From JAJXZP01 sp963787185 (GTDB taxonomy: Bacteria; Spirochaetota; Spirochaetia; Treponematales; Rectinemataceae): DNA of 64,000 nucleotides. Numbering within the stretch: position 1 is the stretch's first letter; each line of letters starts with the position of its first letter. The notes under the pieces are model-generated. The model saw only the letters and a program-made list of their open reading frames with translations, had not been told where the DNA came from and ran no database searches. Location of the stretch: assembly GCA_963787185.1 (NCBI GenBank), contig CAWBCC010000012.1:124001-188000 (forward strand), read 5' to 3'. The position numbers and the translations under genes are program-made. Below, one piece after another: positions 33,912 to 42,834 of the stretch.

Positions 33912-34991
33912 TTATCCATTGCGAGCTTCTTCATGGGCGGCCTCCCCTGCGAGGATCGCTCTCGTCTTGAAGAAAAAAGGCAGCGCTGCGAGCTGTGCAA
34001 CGACCGAGAACGCGACGAGGCCGGCGAGCGATTGGTCATAGAGCAATCCCATTGCCCAGCTCCCCAGGAACCAGAAGGCTCCAAAGCCCGTGTAGAAGAT
34101 GCCATATAGGACGTGCCCCTCCTTTCCCTCGGCACCAATTTGGCCACGACTGCCTTGAGAATGGACTCCTGCGCGCCGATTCCGATGCCCCACAAGACGA
34201 TGCCCCCGACCGCGACGATCGGCATATCGAAGAGGAAGACGAAGGGCGCGAAGAATGAGGTGAAAGGCCATGAGAGGGAAGTCCGCGAAGCCCGCCGCGA
34301 GCAGAGAGATGCTGACCAGATAGAACCAATAGCCTCGGCTGAAGCCGTTCTCCGCGGCGACCGGAGCGGAGGATTCCAGCTCGTGCGGCCGCGGATAGCG
34401 GGACTTGGCCACGACGAGGAGTATGATGACGATGAGGCCGGGTATCCCGAGCAGCAGGAACCCGAGCGAATAGGCCGAGAGCTTCGCCGCTGTCCCTTCT
34501 TTGATTGTGAGGACGGCGAATAGCATGACGGGGCCGAGAAAGGCGCCTATCTGGTCCAGCACCTGCTGCAGCGCAAAGCCCTTGCCCGCTCCCACTTCGT
34601 TGGCGGCGAAGGAGACGAGCGTAGTTTTGGCGGGATGTCTGATCGCCTTGCCGAAGCGCTCCAGGACGATGAGGCCGCAGGCGAATGCCCAGCCGTAACC
34701 GGGCGCCAGGGCCAGCGCCGGCACGGCGAGAAGATTGATCGCATAGCCCGCGATGGTCATGAACCAATAGCGATGCGTCCGGTCGCTGATAATGCCAGTC
34801 GCCAGGCGGAGCGTGTAGCCGATCAGCTCCCCAAGGCCCGATATGAAGCCGACGGTGGCGGCCGAGGCCCCCAGCAGCAGCAGATACGGCCCGAGAATGC
34901 TTCGGGCCCCTTCGTAGGTGAGATCGGAGAAAAGACTGATCACGCCGAGCAGAACGAGAAAGGAGTAGGCGGCTTTTCGCTTATCGGTCAT
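33912..34991 (-). CDS. Major facilitator superfamily transporter carrying two compensating frameshifts
   Basis: 359 aa. N-terminal half is a clear MFS protein: SLFSDLTYEGARSILGPYL, LATGIISDRTHRYW (the A-loop motif), further helices up to about residue 240. Between about 34245 and 34110 the continuous frame becomes arginine-rich and non-hydrophobic (RLPLRYADRRGRGHRLV), whereas the alternative frame gives a normal membrane segment (MPIVAVGGIVLWGIGIGAQE) and SILKAVVAKLVPRE; the original frame then resumes as GIFYTGFGAFWFLGSWAMG. One extra base near 34245 and two near 34110 (TATATGG for TATGG) explain this. Either sequencing errors or a gene losing function. Confidence 0.75.
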   Translation of the reverse strand: MTDKRKAAYSFLVLLGVISLFSDLTYEGARSILGPYLLLLGASAATVGFISGLGELIGYTLRLATGIISDRTHRYWFMTIAGYAINLLAVPALALAPGYGWAFACGLIVLERFGKAIRHPAKTTLVSFAANEVGAGKGFALQQVLDQIGAFLGPVMLFAVLTIKEGTAAKLSAYSLGFLLLGIPGLIVIILLVVAKSRYPRPHELESSAPVAAENGFSRGYWFYLVSISLLAAGFADFPLMAFHLILRALRLPLRYADRRGRGHRLVGHRNRRAGVHSQGSRGQIGAEGKEGHVLYGIFYTGFGAFWFLGSWAMGLLYDQSLAGLVAFSVVAQLAALPFFFKTRAILAGEAAHEEARNG

Positions 34992-35032
34992 GGCGCCGTG
35001 CGATGTCGGTCCGCATCATCCGATATTTGTCC

Positions 35033-35623
35033 TCACTTCTGCGCAAAGGTAATATGCAGGAACGGAAGCCCTGCGCTTTTCTGTGCGAGTATGGTGAGAC
35101 CTGCGGAAATCGCCAACTCTCGAACTTGGGTTCGACTTTTGACCTTCTCCCCAGCCAGTCTTGCGAGCGGGAAGGCATGATCTGCGAGGCATAAAACTCC
35201 CCCCGGGCGCAGCACCCTGACTATTTCCCGAATTCCTTTTCGTTGGTCGCCCCAATGATGAAAGGACATACTGCTGAGAACGACATCGACGGTTCGATCG
35301 TCGAAAGGAAGCGACTCGGCCGATGCGAGCTTGAAGACGGCCTTTGGATTCAGTCGGGAAGCCTCAGAGACCATTCGCTCGGCGGGATCGACACCGAATA
35401 GCTCGGCCGTCGGCCAATGGATCGAGACGGCTCGCAACAAGCGACCCGTTCCGCAACCGATATCGACAATACGAGCGGGCCGGTCCCTGAGCTCCTGCGA
35501 CTCGAGAAGCTCGAGCATTTTGACATGTATCGGTACGAAGAAGAATCTTTGCATGACCGATCGATCGTAGCTCGCCGCCCAGCGGTCGAAGCGATCTATG
35601 TCGGGATTGGGTGTTTGGGTCAC
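35033..35623 (-). CDS. Class I SAM-dependent methyltransferase
   Basis: 196 aa beginning at GTG (GGGGAGAG upstream). SAM-binding motif I is IVDIGCGTGRLLRA (about residue 52), followed by GVDPAERMV, the acidic ASAESLPFDD motif and VDVVLSSMSFHHWGD, as in ubiE/methyltransferase-11 proteins. The acceptor substrate is unknown. It is 42 bases from the MFS transporter on the same strand. Confidence 0.85.
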   Translation of the reverse strand: MTQTPNPDIDRFDRWAASYDRSVMQRFFFVPIHVKMLELLESQELRDRPARIVDIGCGTGRLLRAVSIHWPTAELFGVDPAERMVSEASRLNPKAVFKLASAESLPFDDRTVDVVLSSMSFHHWGDQRKGIREIVRVLRPGGVLCLADHAFPLARLAGEKVKSRTQVRELAISAGLTILAQKSAGLPFLHITFAQK

Positions 35624-35755
35624 GGTATTCTCTCCCCGGAAACATGAAGAGCCGTCTGAGGGGAGACTATCACCTACGGTCTCGAATAAATAGCCGGAGC
35701 TGAACCGGCCTCTTTCCTCGAAGGATCGGACATCCCGTGCCGGGAGCCGGGAACA

Positions 35756-36682
35756 CTATTCGGCGGGGGCTGCGCCGACCTGTTCGCGAAGCTTGGTAAT
35801 GTCCTTGGTCGGCGCGCTCCCGAAGAATCGGCCGTATTCCCTGCTGAACTGTGAAGCGCTGACGTACCCCACAAGCCGACTAGCGGAGCCTGCGTCCATC
35901 ATCCTGGACAACATCAGGCTCCTGGCCTCCTGGAGACGTAAAACCTTCTGGTACTGCAGGGGACTCATCGATGTAACGGACCTGAAGTGCTGATGAAAAG
36001 AGGAGACACTCATATGCGCCAGATCGGCAAGCTCTTCGACCTTCATCGGCTGCGAAAAGTTGGCGCGCAGCCATGATACGGCTTTCTCGACTCCATACAC
36101 GCCTGTGTTCGCAAGGCCGATCTGGGCTATACGGGTCCCGACCGGACTGCGCAATAGCCGGATAAGGATCTCGTCGATGACGAGCGGAGCGAGGAGTTCC
36201 GCATCTCCGGGCTGTGCCATGAGCTCGACTAGTCGCACAGCCGCGTTGATGATTCGATTATCAGCCCGAGTGATGCAGACTGCGCTGTTGTCCTGGACTC
36301 GAGGCAGGCCATGCGGAAAGACTTTCAAGACAAGTGCGGCTATCTTTTGCGGATCGAAATCGAGTCGCAGGCAAAGGTACGGATCGGCGAAGCTGGCTCG
36401 CGTAACCCGGGATGCCACGGGCACATCGACTGAGAATGAGATCATATGCGCTGCATCGTATTCGTAGACGTCGCGTCCCAGTATCACGCTCTTCGCGCCT
36501 TGTGCGACGATACAAAGGGCCGACTGCTGGACCCCATGCATCAATTCCGTGGTCGTTCGCGAGCGGCGAATGACGTGGAGCCCGGGAACGCGCAGCTCAA
36601 AGCTGCCGTCGTGCGGCGCGTACGCCTTGAGCAGGTCGGCCAGGGTAGCGATGTCCGGAGACTTTTTTTCAGTGGCTTTCAA
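35756..36682 (-). CDS. AraC-family transcriptional regulator (AraC_N/cupin type)
   Basis: 308 aa from a TTG start with GGAGG upstream. The N-terminal ~175 residues resemble the AraC_N sensor domain (ALCIVAQGAKSVILGRDVYE, DEILIRLLRSPVGTRIAQ). The C-terminal ~100 residues are two helix-turn-helices: FSQPMKVEELADLAHMSVSS and a second with VGYVSASQFSREYGRFFG. Relatives often control nearby oxidoreductase genes. It lies 64 bases downstream of the alcohol dehydrogenase gene on the same strand, suggesting it regulates that gene cluster. Confidence 0.9.
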   Translation of the reverse strand: MKATEKKSPDIATLADLLKAYAPHDGSFELRVPGLHVIRRSRTTTELMHGVQQSALCIVAQGAKSVILGRDVYEYDAAHMISFSVDVPVASRVTRASFADPYLCLRLDFDPQKIAALVLKVFPHGLPRVQDNSAVCITRADNRIINAAVRLVELMAQPGDAELLAPLVIDEILIRLLRSPVGTRIAQIGLANTGVYGVEKAVSWLRANFSQPMKVEELADLAHMSVSSFHQHFRSVTSMSPLQYQKVLRLQEARSLMLSRMMDAGSASRLVGYVSASQFSREYGRFFGSAPTKDITKLREQVGAAPAE

Positions 36683-36746
36683 GACTCCGTGCCTCCCTCG
36701 CGATTATCGCAAGGAGTGTCGGTCCGGGCCATAGCCTCGGCAGAAC

Positions 36747-37781
36747 TCATGGTTTAACCATGACCTTGATGGCCCTGCGATCGTACATTGCCCGGTAGCC
36801 GTCAGGCACATCGTCCAGGCCGATGACGCGATCGAAAACGCGGCCGGGCGTTATACGGCCTTCGAGGACGTCGGGCAGAAGTTCTTTTATGTAGGCACGT
36901 ACCGGGGCGGGGCCGCCGCTCACGGTAATGTTGTTGTAGAACGCTGAACGTGAAGCGGGCATGGCCTCATCCTGGGGCACTCCGACGCGGCCGACCGCTC
37001 CGCCCGGACGCACTATTGCGATCGCCAGCTCCATCGCCTGCGCGAGGCCGACACACTCGAGGACCGAATGGACGCCAAAGCCGCCACTGAGCTCGCGCAC
37101 GCGCAGGGCCGTCTCGGCGCCGCGCTCGCTCACGATATCGGTCGCGCCGAACTCACGCGCAAGCGCGATGCGATCGGGATGCCGGCCGACGATGATGATT
37201 CTCTCCGCGCCCAGACGCTTGGCGGCGATCACACCGCATAGGCCAACCGCGCCGTCTCCGACCACGGCGACGGTCTTTCCGGGACCGGCTTTGGCAGAGA
37301 CGGCGGCGTGATGGCCTGTCCCCATCACGTCCGAAAGCGTGAGAAGCGACGGCATCAGCGCATCGTCTTCGCCGACCGGGAGGACGAAGAGCGTCCCGTC
37401 CGCTTGCGGGACACGCACCGCCTCGGCTTGCGCTCCTGCGACTTCGCCTGATCCGAAGAACCCGCCGTGGATGCACGAGGTATGGAGATCCTCATGACAG
37501 AAGGCGCAAGTGCCGTCGGAGAACGCGAAGGGCATGACGACGAGATCGCCTCTTTTCAGCCGGCGGACCTCGGGGCCTATGGCTTCGACTATGCCGATCG
37601 CCTCATGCCCCATCCGGCGACCGGCATCGCTCGGCTCCATTGCCCGATATGGCCAGAGGTCGCTGCCGCAGATGCAGGCGCGGGTGACGCGCACGACCGC
37701 ATCGGTCGGATTGACAATGGTGGCATCGGGGACATTCTCGATCCGAACGTCGCCGGCGCGATACATGATAGTTGCACGCAT
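36747..37781 (-). CDS. Zinc-dependent alcohol dehydrogenase (MDR superfamily)
   Basis: 344-aa NAD(P)-linked medium-chain dehydrogenase. Catalytic zinc ligands in CICGSDLWPYRA (Cys near 37) and GHEAIGIVEAIG (His-Glu near 59); a structural zinc lobe with fewer cysteines than normal (CAFCHEDLHTSC), so the second zinc site may be altered. The Rossmann motif is VAVVGDGAVGLCGVIAAK. Typical substrates are small alcohols or aldehydes. Start ATG at 37781. A cupin remnant separates it from the carboxymuconolactone-decarboxylase-like gene. Confidence 0.88.
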   Translation of the reverse strand: MRATIMYRAGDVRIENVPDATIVNPTDAVVRVTRACICGSDLWPYRAMEPSDAGRRMGHEAIGIVEAIGPEVRRLKRGDLVVMPFAFSDGTCAFCHEDLHTSCIHGGFFGSGEVAGAQAEAVRVPQADGTLFVLPVGEDDALMPSLLTLSDVMGTGHHAAVSAKAGPGKTVAVVGDGAVGLCGVIAAKRLGAERIIIVGRHPDRIALAREFGATDIVSERGAETALRVRELSGGFGVHSVLECVGLAQAMELAIAIVRPGGAVGRVGVPQDEAMPASRSAFYNNITVSGGPAPVRAYIKELLPDVLEGRITPGRVFDRVIGLDDVPDGYRAMYDRRAIKVMVKP

Positions 37782-37787
37782 GCTGAC

Positions 37788-37883
37788 CTACCTTCGGTCT
37801 GGACGGTATTGCTCGTCCTCGACCTTTTTCATCCAGTCGACGCTCTTGCCGCCTTGCTGTTCCTGAATGGCGACGTGCGTCAT
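37788..37883 (-). pseudogene. 3' remnant of a cupin-domain gene
   Basis: The frame MTHVAIQEQQGGKSVDWMKK continues as VEDEQYRPDRR and ends in TAG. This is the conserved C-terminus of small cupins that often neighbour carboxymuconolactone-decarboxylase-like genes (THIAIQE...VDWMEKVSDEQY). The cupin barrel itself is gone; the fragment begins a few bases after the stop of the upstream gene, so a deletion joined the two. Confidence 0.7.
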
Positions 37884-37887
37884 GGCC

Positions 37888-38688
37888 CTAGTCAAGGTGA
37901 CAGAGGCCCCGCATACGCGCGCCGATCGCCCCTTCGTTGCCAGGGATGACTTCATTCAGGCACCGAATGGCGTTCAGCGCTCGCGGATAGCCGACATAGG
38001 GCACGAGTTGCGTCACCACGGAGAGCAGCGTTTCCTTGTCGTTCCCCACGTTGACGTTGCCCTGAATATGCGCTTTGAGCTGCGGCTCGCAACCGCCCAA
38101 GGCGAGGAGCATCGAGAAGGTCAGAAGCTCTCGCGTCTTGAGGTCGAGTCCCTTTCTCGTATAGTAATCGCCGAAGCAGTTGCCGGAGAGGTATCTCTGG
38201 ATGTGAATCTGGCTCTCCGGCGATTCCCTGTACATGGTGTCGATCATCTCGCCGAAGATAGCCTTCTGCGCAACTAGGCCCTTCTCGAACCGAGACTCGG
38301 GAGAGGTGGTGGACTGGCCTTCCAAGGGGAGCTTGATCCCCCGGCTCTCCAGAACCGCGTTCGTGGCGTGGAGGAAGTCGAGGACCTTGGCGATCCCGCA
38401 ATAGGGCACCGCCTGGTACACGAGTTCCTTTGCCTCGACAGGCGTGACGCCCAGGTTGAGGGCTCCGCCGAGCATGACCTTGTACTCGCTCAAGCACTGG
38501 CTCGCGATCAGCGCCGCCAGAATTACCATCAGCCGGGTCCTGTCGTCGAGATTTCCGTAGGATAGCGCTTCGTCGAAGGCGAAATTGTCGAACAGCTCGA
38601 TGAGCTCCGGGTCGGTCGCCGCCAGCGCGGACGTATGATTCGGCAGCAATTTCTCATGATTCCTGCGCGCCGTTTCGGAGATGCTCAT
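37888..38688 (-). CDS. Carboxymuconolactone decarboxylase-family protein (AhpD-like, two repeats)
   Basis: 266 aa with two CMD repeats: one around residues 35-115 (LDDRTRLMVILAALIASQCL ... LGVTPVEAKELVYQ) and one around 165-245 (LDLKTRELLTFSMLLALGGC). Members act as alkylhydroperoxide reductase partners or in aromatic degradation; the typical CxxC redox pair is not visible here, so a decarboxylase-like or other role is more likely. The ATG overlaps the flavodoxin stop (ATGA), so it belongs to the aldo/keto reductase-flavodoxin operon. Confidence 0.82.
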   Translation of the reverse strand: MSISETARRNHEKLLPNHTSALAATDPELIELFDNFAFDEALSYGNLDDRTRLMVILAALIASQCLSEYKVMLGGALNLGVTPVEAKELVYQAVPYCGIAKVLDFLHATNAVLESRGIKLPLEGQSTTSPESRFEKGLVAQKAIFGEMIDTMYRESPESQIHIQRYLSGNCFGDYYTRKGLDLKTRELLTFSMLLALGGCEPQLKAHIQGNVNVGNDKETLLSVVTQLVPYVGYPRALNAIRCLNEVIPGNEGAIGARMRGLCHLD

Positions 38689-39218
38689 TTCTTTACTCCC
38701 TCCGGCACTCCCGGTTTCTGGAGCCAATCCGAGATCGCGCTCTCGGCCTTTTGGACGTTCCCGCCTTGAATCGCGAGTCCCTTCGCGACCCTTGCCGCCG
38801 GGCAAAGCTTCTTGATGTCGCTTTCGCTATGCCCCATCCCGCTCCCCTCGTGGGTGCAGAACGGTACGATCGTCTTGCCGGAGAAATCGTACTCTTCCAA
38901 GAAGGCGAACACCGCCATCGGCATGGTCCCCCACCAGTTCGGATAGCCGAGAAAGACCACGTCGTAATCATCCATGTTCTCTACGTGGCCGGTGAGCTCG
39001 GGCCGCGCGTTTTGACGAAGCTCCTCGCGCGCCACCCGAGTTGTTTCGTCGTAGTCCGCAGGGTAGGCTTTTGCGGTGTCGATCTTGAAGGAATCGCCGC
39101 CCGTGAGCTTCTGGATAATCCCCGCAGCAACTTCCGTGTTGCCGACCGGCAGATCCTTTACGCTCCCGCCGACGTAGTTGTTCCCCTTGCGTGAATAATA
39201 GGCGATCAAGCTCTTCAT
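38685..39218 (-). CDS. Flavodoxin (flavodoxin_4-type)
   Basis: 177-aa FMN-binding electron carrier. The N-terminal phosphate loop is IAYYSRKGNNYVGG, the flavin ring loops are GYPNWWGTMPMAVFAFLE and the C-terminal THEGSGMGHSESD, as in secreted or stress-related flavodoxins of this subgroup. It starts immediately after the aldo/keto reductase stop (TAG directly followed by ATG) and overlaps the next gene, so it is in the middle of an operon. Likely a redox partner for the neighbouring reductases. Confidence 0.87.
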   Translation of the reverse strand: MKSLIAYYSRKGNNYVGGSVKDLPVGNTEVAAGIIQKLTGGDSFKIDTAKAYPADYDETTRVAREELRQNARPELTGHVENMDDYDVVFLGYPNWWGTMPMAVFAFLEEYDFSGKTIVPFCTHEGSGMGHSESDIKKLCPAARVAKGLAIQGGNVQKAESAISDWLQKPGVPEGVKK

Positions 39219-40220
39219 CTATAACCCCGTCATTTTCAGCGCGCTCTCGGGAAGCCTGTCCCCCTGCGGCGGGATCTTCGAAACCGCTTCGTCAATCCCG
39301 TGAAGTTCGCCGACAGTGAGTTCGACCCCGATTGCTCCGAGGTTCTCCTGGAGTCGGTGCGGCTTCGTGGTGCCCGGAATGGGCACGATCCACGGCCTCT
39401 GGGCGAGCAGCCACGCGAGGGATATCTGCGCGGGAGTGGCGGCCTTTCTCGTCGCTACTCCGCGGACCAGGTCGACCAGCGCCATATTCGCCTTCAGCGC
39501 TTCCGGTGCGAAGCGTGGAACCACAGTGCGGAAGTCGGTCTTGTCGAACGCGGTATTCTCATCGATCTTGCCCGTGAGGAAGCCGGCGCCCAGTGGACTG
39601 AAGCAGACGAAGCCGATCCCGAGTTCTTCCAGGGTCGGCAGGATCTCGCTTTCGGGTCCCCGCCACCAGAGCGAGTATTCGCTCTGGACCGCGGTCAGCG
39701 GTTGAACCGCGTGCGCGCGGCGAATCGTCTGCGCTCCAGCTTCGGAAAGACCGAAGTGTTTGACCTTGCCTTGCGCAATCAGGTCCTTGACCGCGCCGGC
39801 GACATCCTCGATCGGCACGGCAGGATCGACACGATGCTGGTAGAGCAGGTCGATCACTTCGACGCCGAGGCGCTTCAGCGAGCCTTCCACGGCTATCCTG
39901 ACATGCTCGGGACGGCTGTCCGCGCCGGCTCGCCGCTCGCCTGTAACCGGGTCGATCTCGAAGCCGAACTTGGTAGCCACGACGATCCGGTTCCTGAAGG
40001 GCGCGAGCGCCTCTCCGACCAATACCTCGTTGGCGAAGGGGCCATAGGCTTCTGCAGTATCGAAGAAGGTCACTCCCTGGTCTACGGCCTTGTGGATGAG
40101 GGCGATCATTTCCCGCTTATCCCCGGCAGGCCCGTAGGCAGAGCTCATCCCCATGCAGCCCAGGCCCAAGGCCGAAACTTCCAGGGCGCTGCGGCCCGTT
40201 CCCAGCCTACGCTTCTGCAT
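39219..40220 (-). CDS. Aldo/keto reductase (first of a tandem pair)
   Basis: 333-aa NADPH-dependent reductase of carbonyl compounds. Catalytic tyrosine in FDTAEAYGPFANEVL, catalytic lysine in VATKFGFEID, histidine in LYQHRVDPAVPIEDV, and the C-terminal cofactor motif PIPGTTKPHRLQENL. It is about 70 percent similar by eye to the next gene upstream. AGGAGA lies seven bases before the ATG. Confidence 0.93.
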   Translation of the reverse strand: MQKRRLGTGRSALEVSALGLGCMGMSSAYGPAGDKREMIALIHKAVDQGVTFFDTAEAYGPFANEVLVGEALAPFRNRIVVATKFGFEIDPVTGERRAGADSRPEHVRIAVEGSLKRLGVEVIDLLYQHRVDPAVPIEDVAGAVKDLIAQGKVKHFGLSEAGAQTIRRAHAVQPLTAVQSEYSLWWRGPESEILPTLEELGIGFVCFSPLGAGFLTGKIDENTAFDKTDFRTVVPRFAPEALKANMALVDLVRGVATRKAATPAQISLAWLLAQRPWIVPIPGTTKPHRLQENLGAIGVELTVGELHGIDEAVSKIPPQGDRLPESALKMTGL

Positions 40221-40261
40221 CTCTTTCTCCTCTTATCTCTGGTAACCGGAAGTCTTAGCGC

Positions 40262-41251
40262 TCAAAGGCCGGTCCTCTTCTCCAATTGTTCGGGGTATCG
40301 AGCCCCTTGGATCGATATCTTGGAGGCGGCGTCCTCGATCTCGCGCAGATCGTCGGCGGTAAGCACGACATCGGCCGCGCCGATATTCTCCTCGAGGCGG
40401 TCCAGTTTCTTGGTTCCCGGTATGGGAACGATCCATGGCTTCTGTGCGAGGAGCCAGGCTAGCGCTATCTGGGCCGGCGTCGCCTTCTTCCGTTCCGCGA
40501 TCGTGCGGAGCAATTCGACCAGGGTCTCGTTGGCTTTGCGGGCCTCCGGCGTGAAGCGAGGGACAATGCTACGGAAGTCGGAGCTTTCGAACTTGGTGTT
40601 CTCGTCGATCTTTCCCGTGAGGAAGCCCTTCCCTAGCGGGCTGAAGGGAACGAAACCGATCCCGAGCTCCTCGAGCGTCGGAAGCACTGCTTCCTCCGGT
40701 CGCCTGAACCAGAGTGAGTACTCGCTTTGGAGCGCCGTCACGCTCTGTACGGCATGCGCGCGGCGGATGGTCTGAACTCCAGCCTCGGAGAGGCCGAAGT
40801 GTTTGACCTTGCCTTCCTTGATCAGGTCCCTGACCGTTCCCGCCACCTCTTCTATCGGCACGCTCGTGTCGACCCGATGCTGATAGAAGAGATCGATGGC
40901 ATCGATCTTGAGCCGTTTCAGGGAGGCTTCGGCGACTTCCCTGATATGATCGGGCCGGCTGTTCTGGCCCGTCTGTACACCTTTGGGACCGAAGTTGAAC
41001 CCGAACTTGGTGGCGATAACCACCTGGGAGCGGAAGGGAGCGAGGGCCTCGCCCACGAGCTCTTCGTTCGTGAACGGGCCGTAGGCCTCGGCGGTGTCGA
41101 AGAAGGTGACGCCGCGTTCGACGGCCGACCGAATGAGCGAGATCATCTCTTTCTTGTCGGGAAACGGCGGGTAGGAAAAGTTCATTCCCATGCACCCGAG
41201 CCCGAGGGCCGACACCTCGAGGCCGCTATTCCCCAGTTTGCGCTTCTTCAT
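40262..41251 (-). CDS. Aldo/keto reductase (second of a tandem pair)
   Basis: 329-aa paralogue of the neighbouring reductase with the same catalytic residues (FDTAEAYGPFTNEEL, IATKFGFNFG, FYQHRVDTSVPIEEV, PIPGTKKLDRLEENI). The ATG at 41251 has AGGAGG upstream; a longer in-frame start at 41308 has none. It is probably the first gene of a minus-strand operon: two aldo/keto reductases, flavodoxin, CMD-like protein. A palindrome-like site (41337-41351) lies upstream. Confidence 0.93.
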   Translation of the reverse strand: MKKRKLGNSGLEVSALGLGCMGMNFSYPPFPDKKEMISLIRSAVERGVTFFDTAEAYGPFTNEELVGEALAPFRSQVVIATKFGFNFGPKGVQTGQNSRPDHIREVAEASLKRLKIDAIDLFYQHRVDTSVPIEEVAGTVRDLIKEGKVKHFGLSEAGVQTIRRAHAVQSVTALQSEYSLWFRRPEEAVLPTLEELGIGFVPFSPLGKGFLTGKIDENTKFESSDFRSIVPRFTPEARKANETLVELLRTIAERKKATPAQIALAWLLAQKPWIVPIPGTKKLDRLEENIGAADVVLTADDLREIEDAASKISIQGARYPEQLEKRTGL

Positions 41252-41336
41252 TGTGATTCCTCCTAATCTACCATTCGGGACCGAACCATGTCGAAGTGGA
41301 TGCTGCATGCCTATTCGGCCATCCTCTCGAACCGAA

Positions 41337-41351
41337 CGACCAGCTTGGTGA
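41337..41351. promoter_or_regulatory. Operator-like site near the aldo/keto reductase operon
   Basis: CGACCAGCTTGGTGA resembles the perfect palindrome at 41608-41622 in its left half and TGGT core. Located 86 bases upstream of the reductase start. Suggests a shared repressor. Confidence 0.4.
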
Positions 41352-41607
41352 ATGCCAACCGTTTGGGTTAAACTTACTTACCCATCCTGGCCGTCGATAT
41401 TCGGTCTGCACAAATAGGAATATAGGGATTGGGGAAGGGGAATGTTTGCCTGAAGCTACGAATTTTTAGCCTGATTCGCCTGATCTTTACGGGAATGCCT
41501 AGAAGAGTCGATATAGTCTCACGGGTAGACCAGTAGACTGATCTTTTTCTTGACCAGCATCACAAACTTGAGTAATTACACGTTGACCGAATCTGACTGG
41601 GCGATAA

Positions 41608-41622
41608 CGACCAGTCTGGTCG
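41608..41622. promoter_or_regulatory. Perfect palindrome before the nitroreductase start
   Basis: CGACCAG-T-CTGGTCG is a 7+1+7 perfect inverted repeat ending 15 bases before the nitroreductase ATG, next to its AGGAG. The position fits a TetR- or MarR-type repressor blocking transcription. Confidence 0.55.
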
Positions 41623-41637
41623 CCGTCAGGAGCCGCC

Positions 41638-42543
41638 ATGACACTACCCGACTTCTCTGAGCTCGCAACCTCGCTCATAGCCAAGCGATATTCATGTCGA
41701 GCGTTTGCGCCTCCGGACGAAGCAAGCTTCGCTGCCTATACGGAACTGCGCGCATTCGTCGCCTCGCTCGGCGCCGGCCCTCTGAGCGGGAGGCCGCGCT
41801 TCGAGCTCGTCACCTCAGAGCCGGGCGATTCGACCGCCCTCAAGGGGCTCGGCACCTACGGATTGATAAGGAACCCCTCCGCTTTCCTCGCGGTCGTCCA
41901 ACCGAAAGGCGTCGAGATACTCGACATCGGATGGAACACTGAGCTCGTCGTGCTCAAGGCGACCGAGCTCGGCCTGGGCTCGTGCTGGCTCGGCGGGACC
42001 TTCCGCCGTGGGCGTTTTGCAAAGGCGGCGCAGGTCGGAAAGGGCGAAAGGATCGCGATCGTGGTCGCGCTCGGGAAGCCGGCGCCTGACGCCGCAGACC
42101 ACGCGATATGCAGACGCGTCGGCGGAAACGGCCGGAAAGCCTGGAACGAGATATTCTACGACGGTGACTTCGAGCGGCCGATCGCCTCGCCCGCGGCGCT
42201 TGTCGGTCTTGGGCTCGACTCCTCCTGGGCCGACGCGCTGGAGGCCCTCCGGCTGGCGCCCTCTGCGAGCAACAAACAGCCCTGGGCACTGGCGCGTTCG
42301 GGCGGAGCATGGGAGCTCTACCTGCGTCGTAACCCGGGGTACTATCCGGCCCTTGCGCGGCGCATAGGCTTTGCCGATATGCAACTGAACGACATGGGTA
42401 TCGCCATGGTCCACCTCTCGCTCGCGGCGCGCGAGCGCGGGCTGGCCGGTGGATGGAAGCTGGCCGACGGCGCACAGAGTCCGTTGTCTTGGCCTAAGGG
42501 GGCCGAGGAAACGCGGCCGATGTTGGTCGGAAGATTCGAGTAG
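41638..42543 (+). CDS. Nitroreductase-family protein
   Basis: 301 aa with two half-domains typical of TM1586-type nitroreductases. The N-terminal half has the FMN-binding AKRYSCRAFAP, GLGTYGLIRNPSAFLAVVQP, and LVVLKATELGLGSCWLGGTF; the C-terminal half contains LEALRLAPSASNKQPWALAR and ADMQLNDMGIAMVHLSLAA. It would reduce quinones or nitro compounds using NAD(P)H. AGGAG precedes the ATG. Divergent from the aldo/keto reductase operon. Confidence 0.88.
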   Translation: MTLPDFSELATSLIAKRYSCRAFAPPDEASFAAYTELRAFVASLGAGPLSGRPRFELVTSEPGDSTALKGLGTYGLIRNPSAFLAVVQPKGVEILDIGWNTELVVLKATELGLGSCWLGGTFRRGRFAKAAQVGKGERIAIVVALGKPAPDAADHAICRRVGGNGRKAWNEIFYDGDFERPIASPAALVGLGLDSSWADALEALRLAPSASNKQPWALARSGGAWELYLRRNPGYYPALARRIGFADMQLNDMGIAMVHLSLAARERGLAGGWKLADGAQSPLSWPKGAEETRPMLVGRFE

Positions 42544-42834
42544 CCAAGAAGCCTCTCGGACGTAAGCTACCAGCCTGCAGCAGATGAAGAATGGTGGTGC
42601 TCTATTAGATTCTATTCAGACCGATTCAAAACTCGACAGGCTAGCCAAATAGCTACTCAACCGCTTGGTCGAACAGCTTCTCGAAGGCCGAGACCACGGT
42701 GTCGCCGCCTCGTGAGTCCAAGAGAGCGATGTCCGTTCAAATGGGCGGAGGTCGCCGCAACGCTGGTGTTCTCGAATAAATCGTGAATTACAGCTCTCGG
42801 CATAACCCTGTCCACTGAAAAGGAGGCCACCCGC
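42544..42834. other. Decayed stretch with a minus-strand coding remnant
   Basis: No intact gene. The minus-strand frame ending at 42658 (SRGGDTVVSAFEKLFDQAVE) has strong third-position GC bias over about 20 codons, as real coding DNA here does, but the bias is lost upstream. It is likely the broken C-terminus of an unidentified gene. Confidence 0.35.

Larger units (their letters stand above)
41252..41637. other. Divergent intergenic region between reductase operon and nitroreductase
   Basis: 386 bases, noticeably more AT-rich than its flanks and without a gene. It carries two related inverted repeats described separately and presumably the promoters of both divergent units; no -35/-10 pair is unambiguous. 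Confidence 0.6.
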
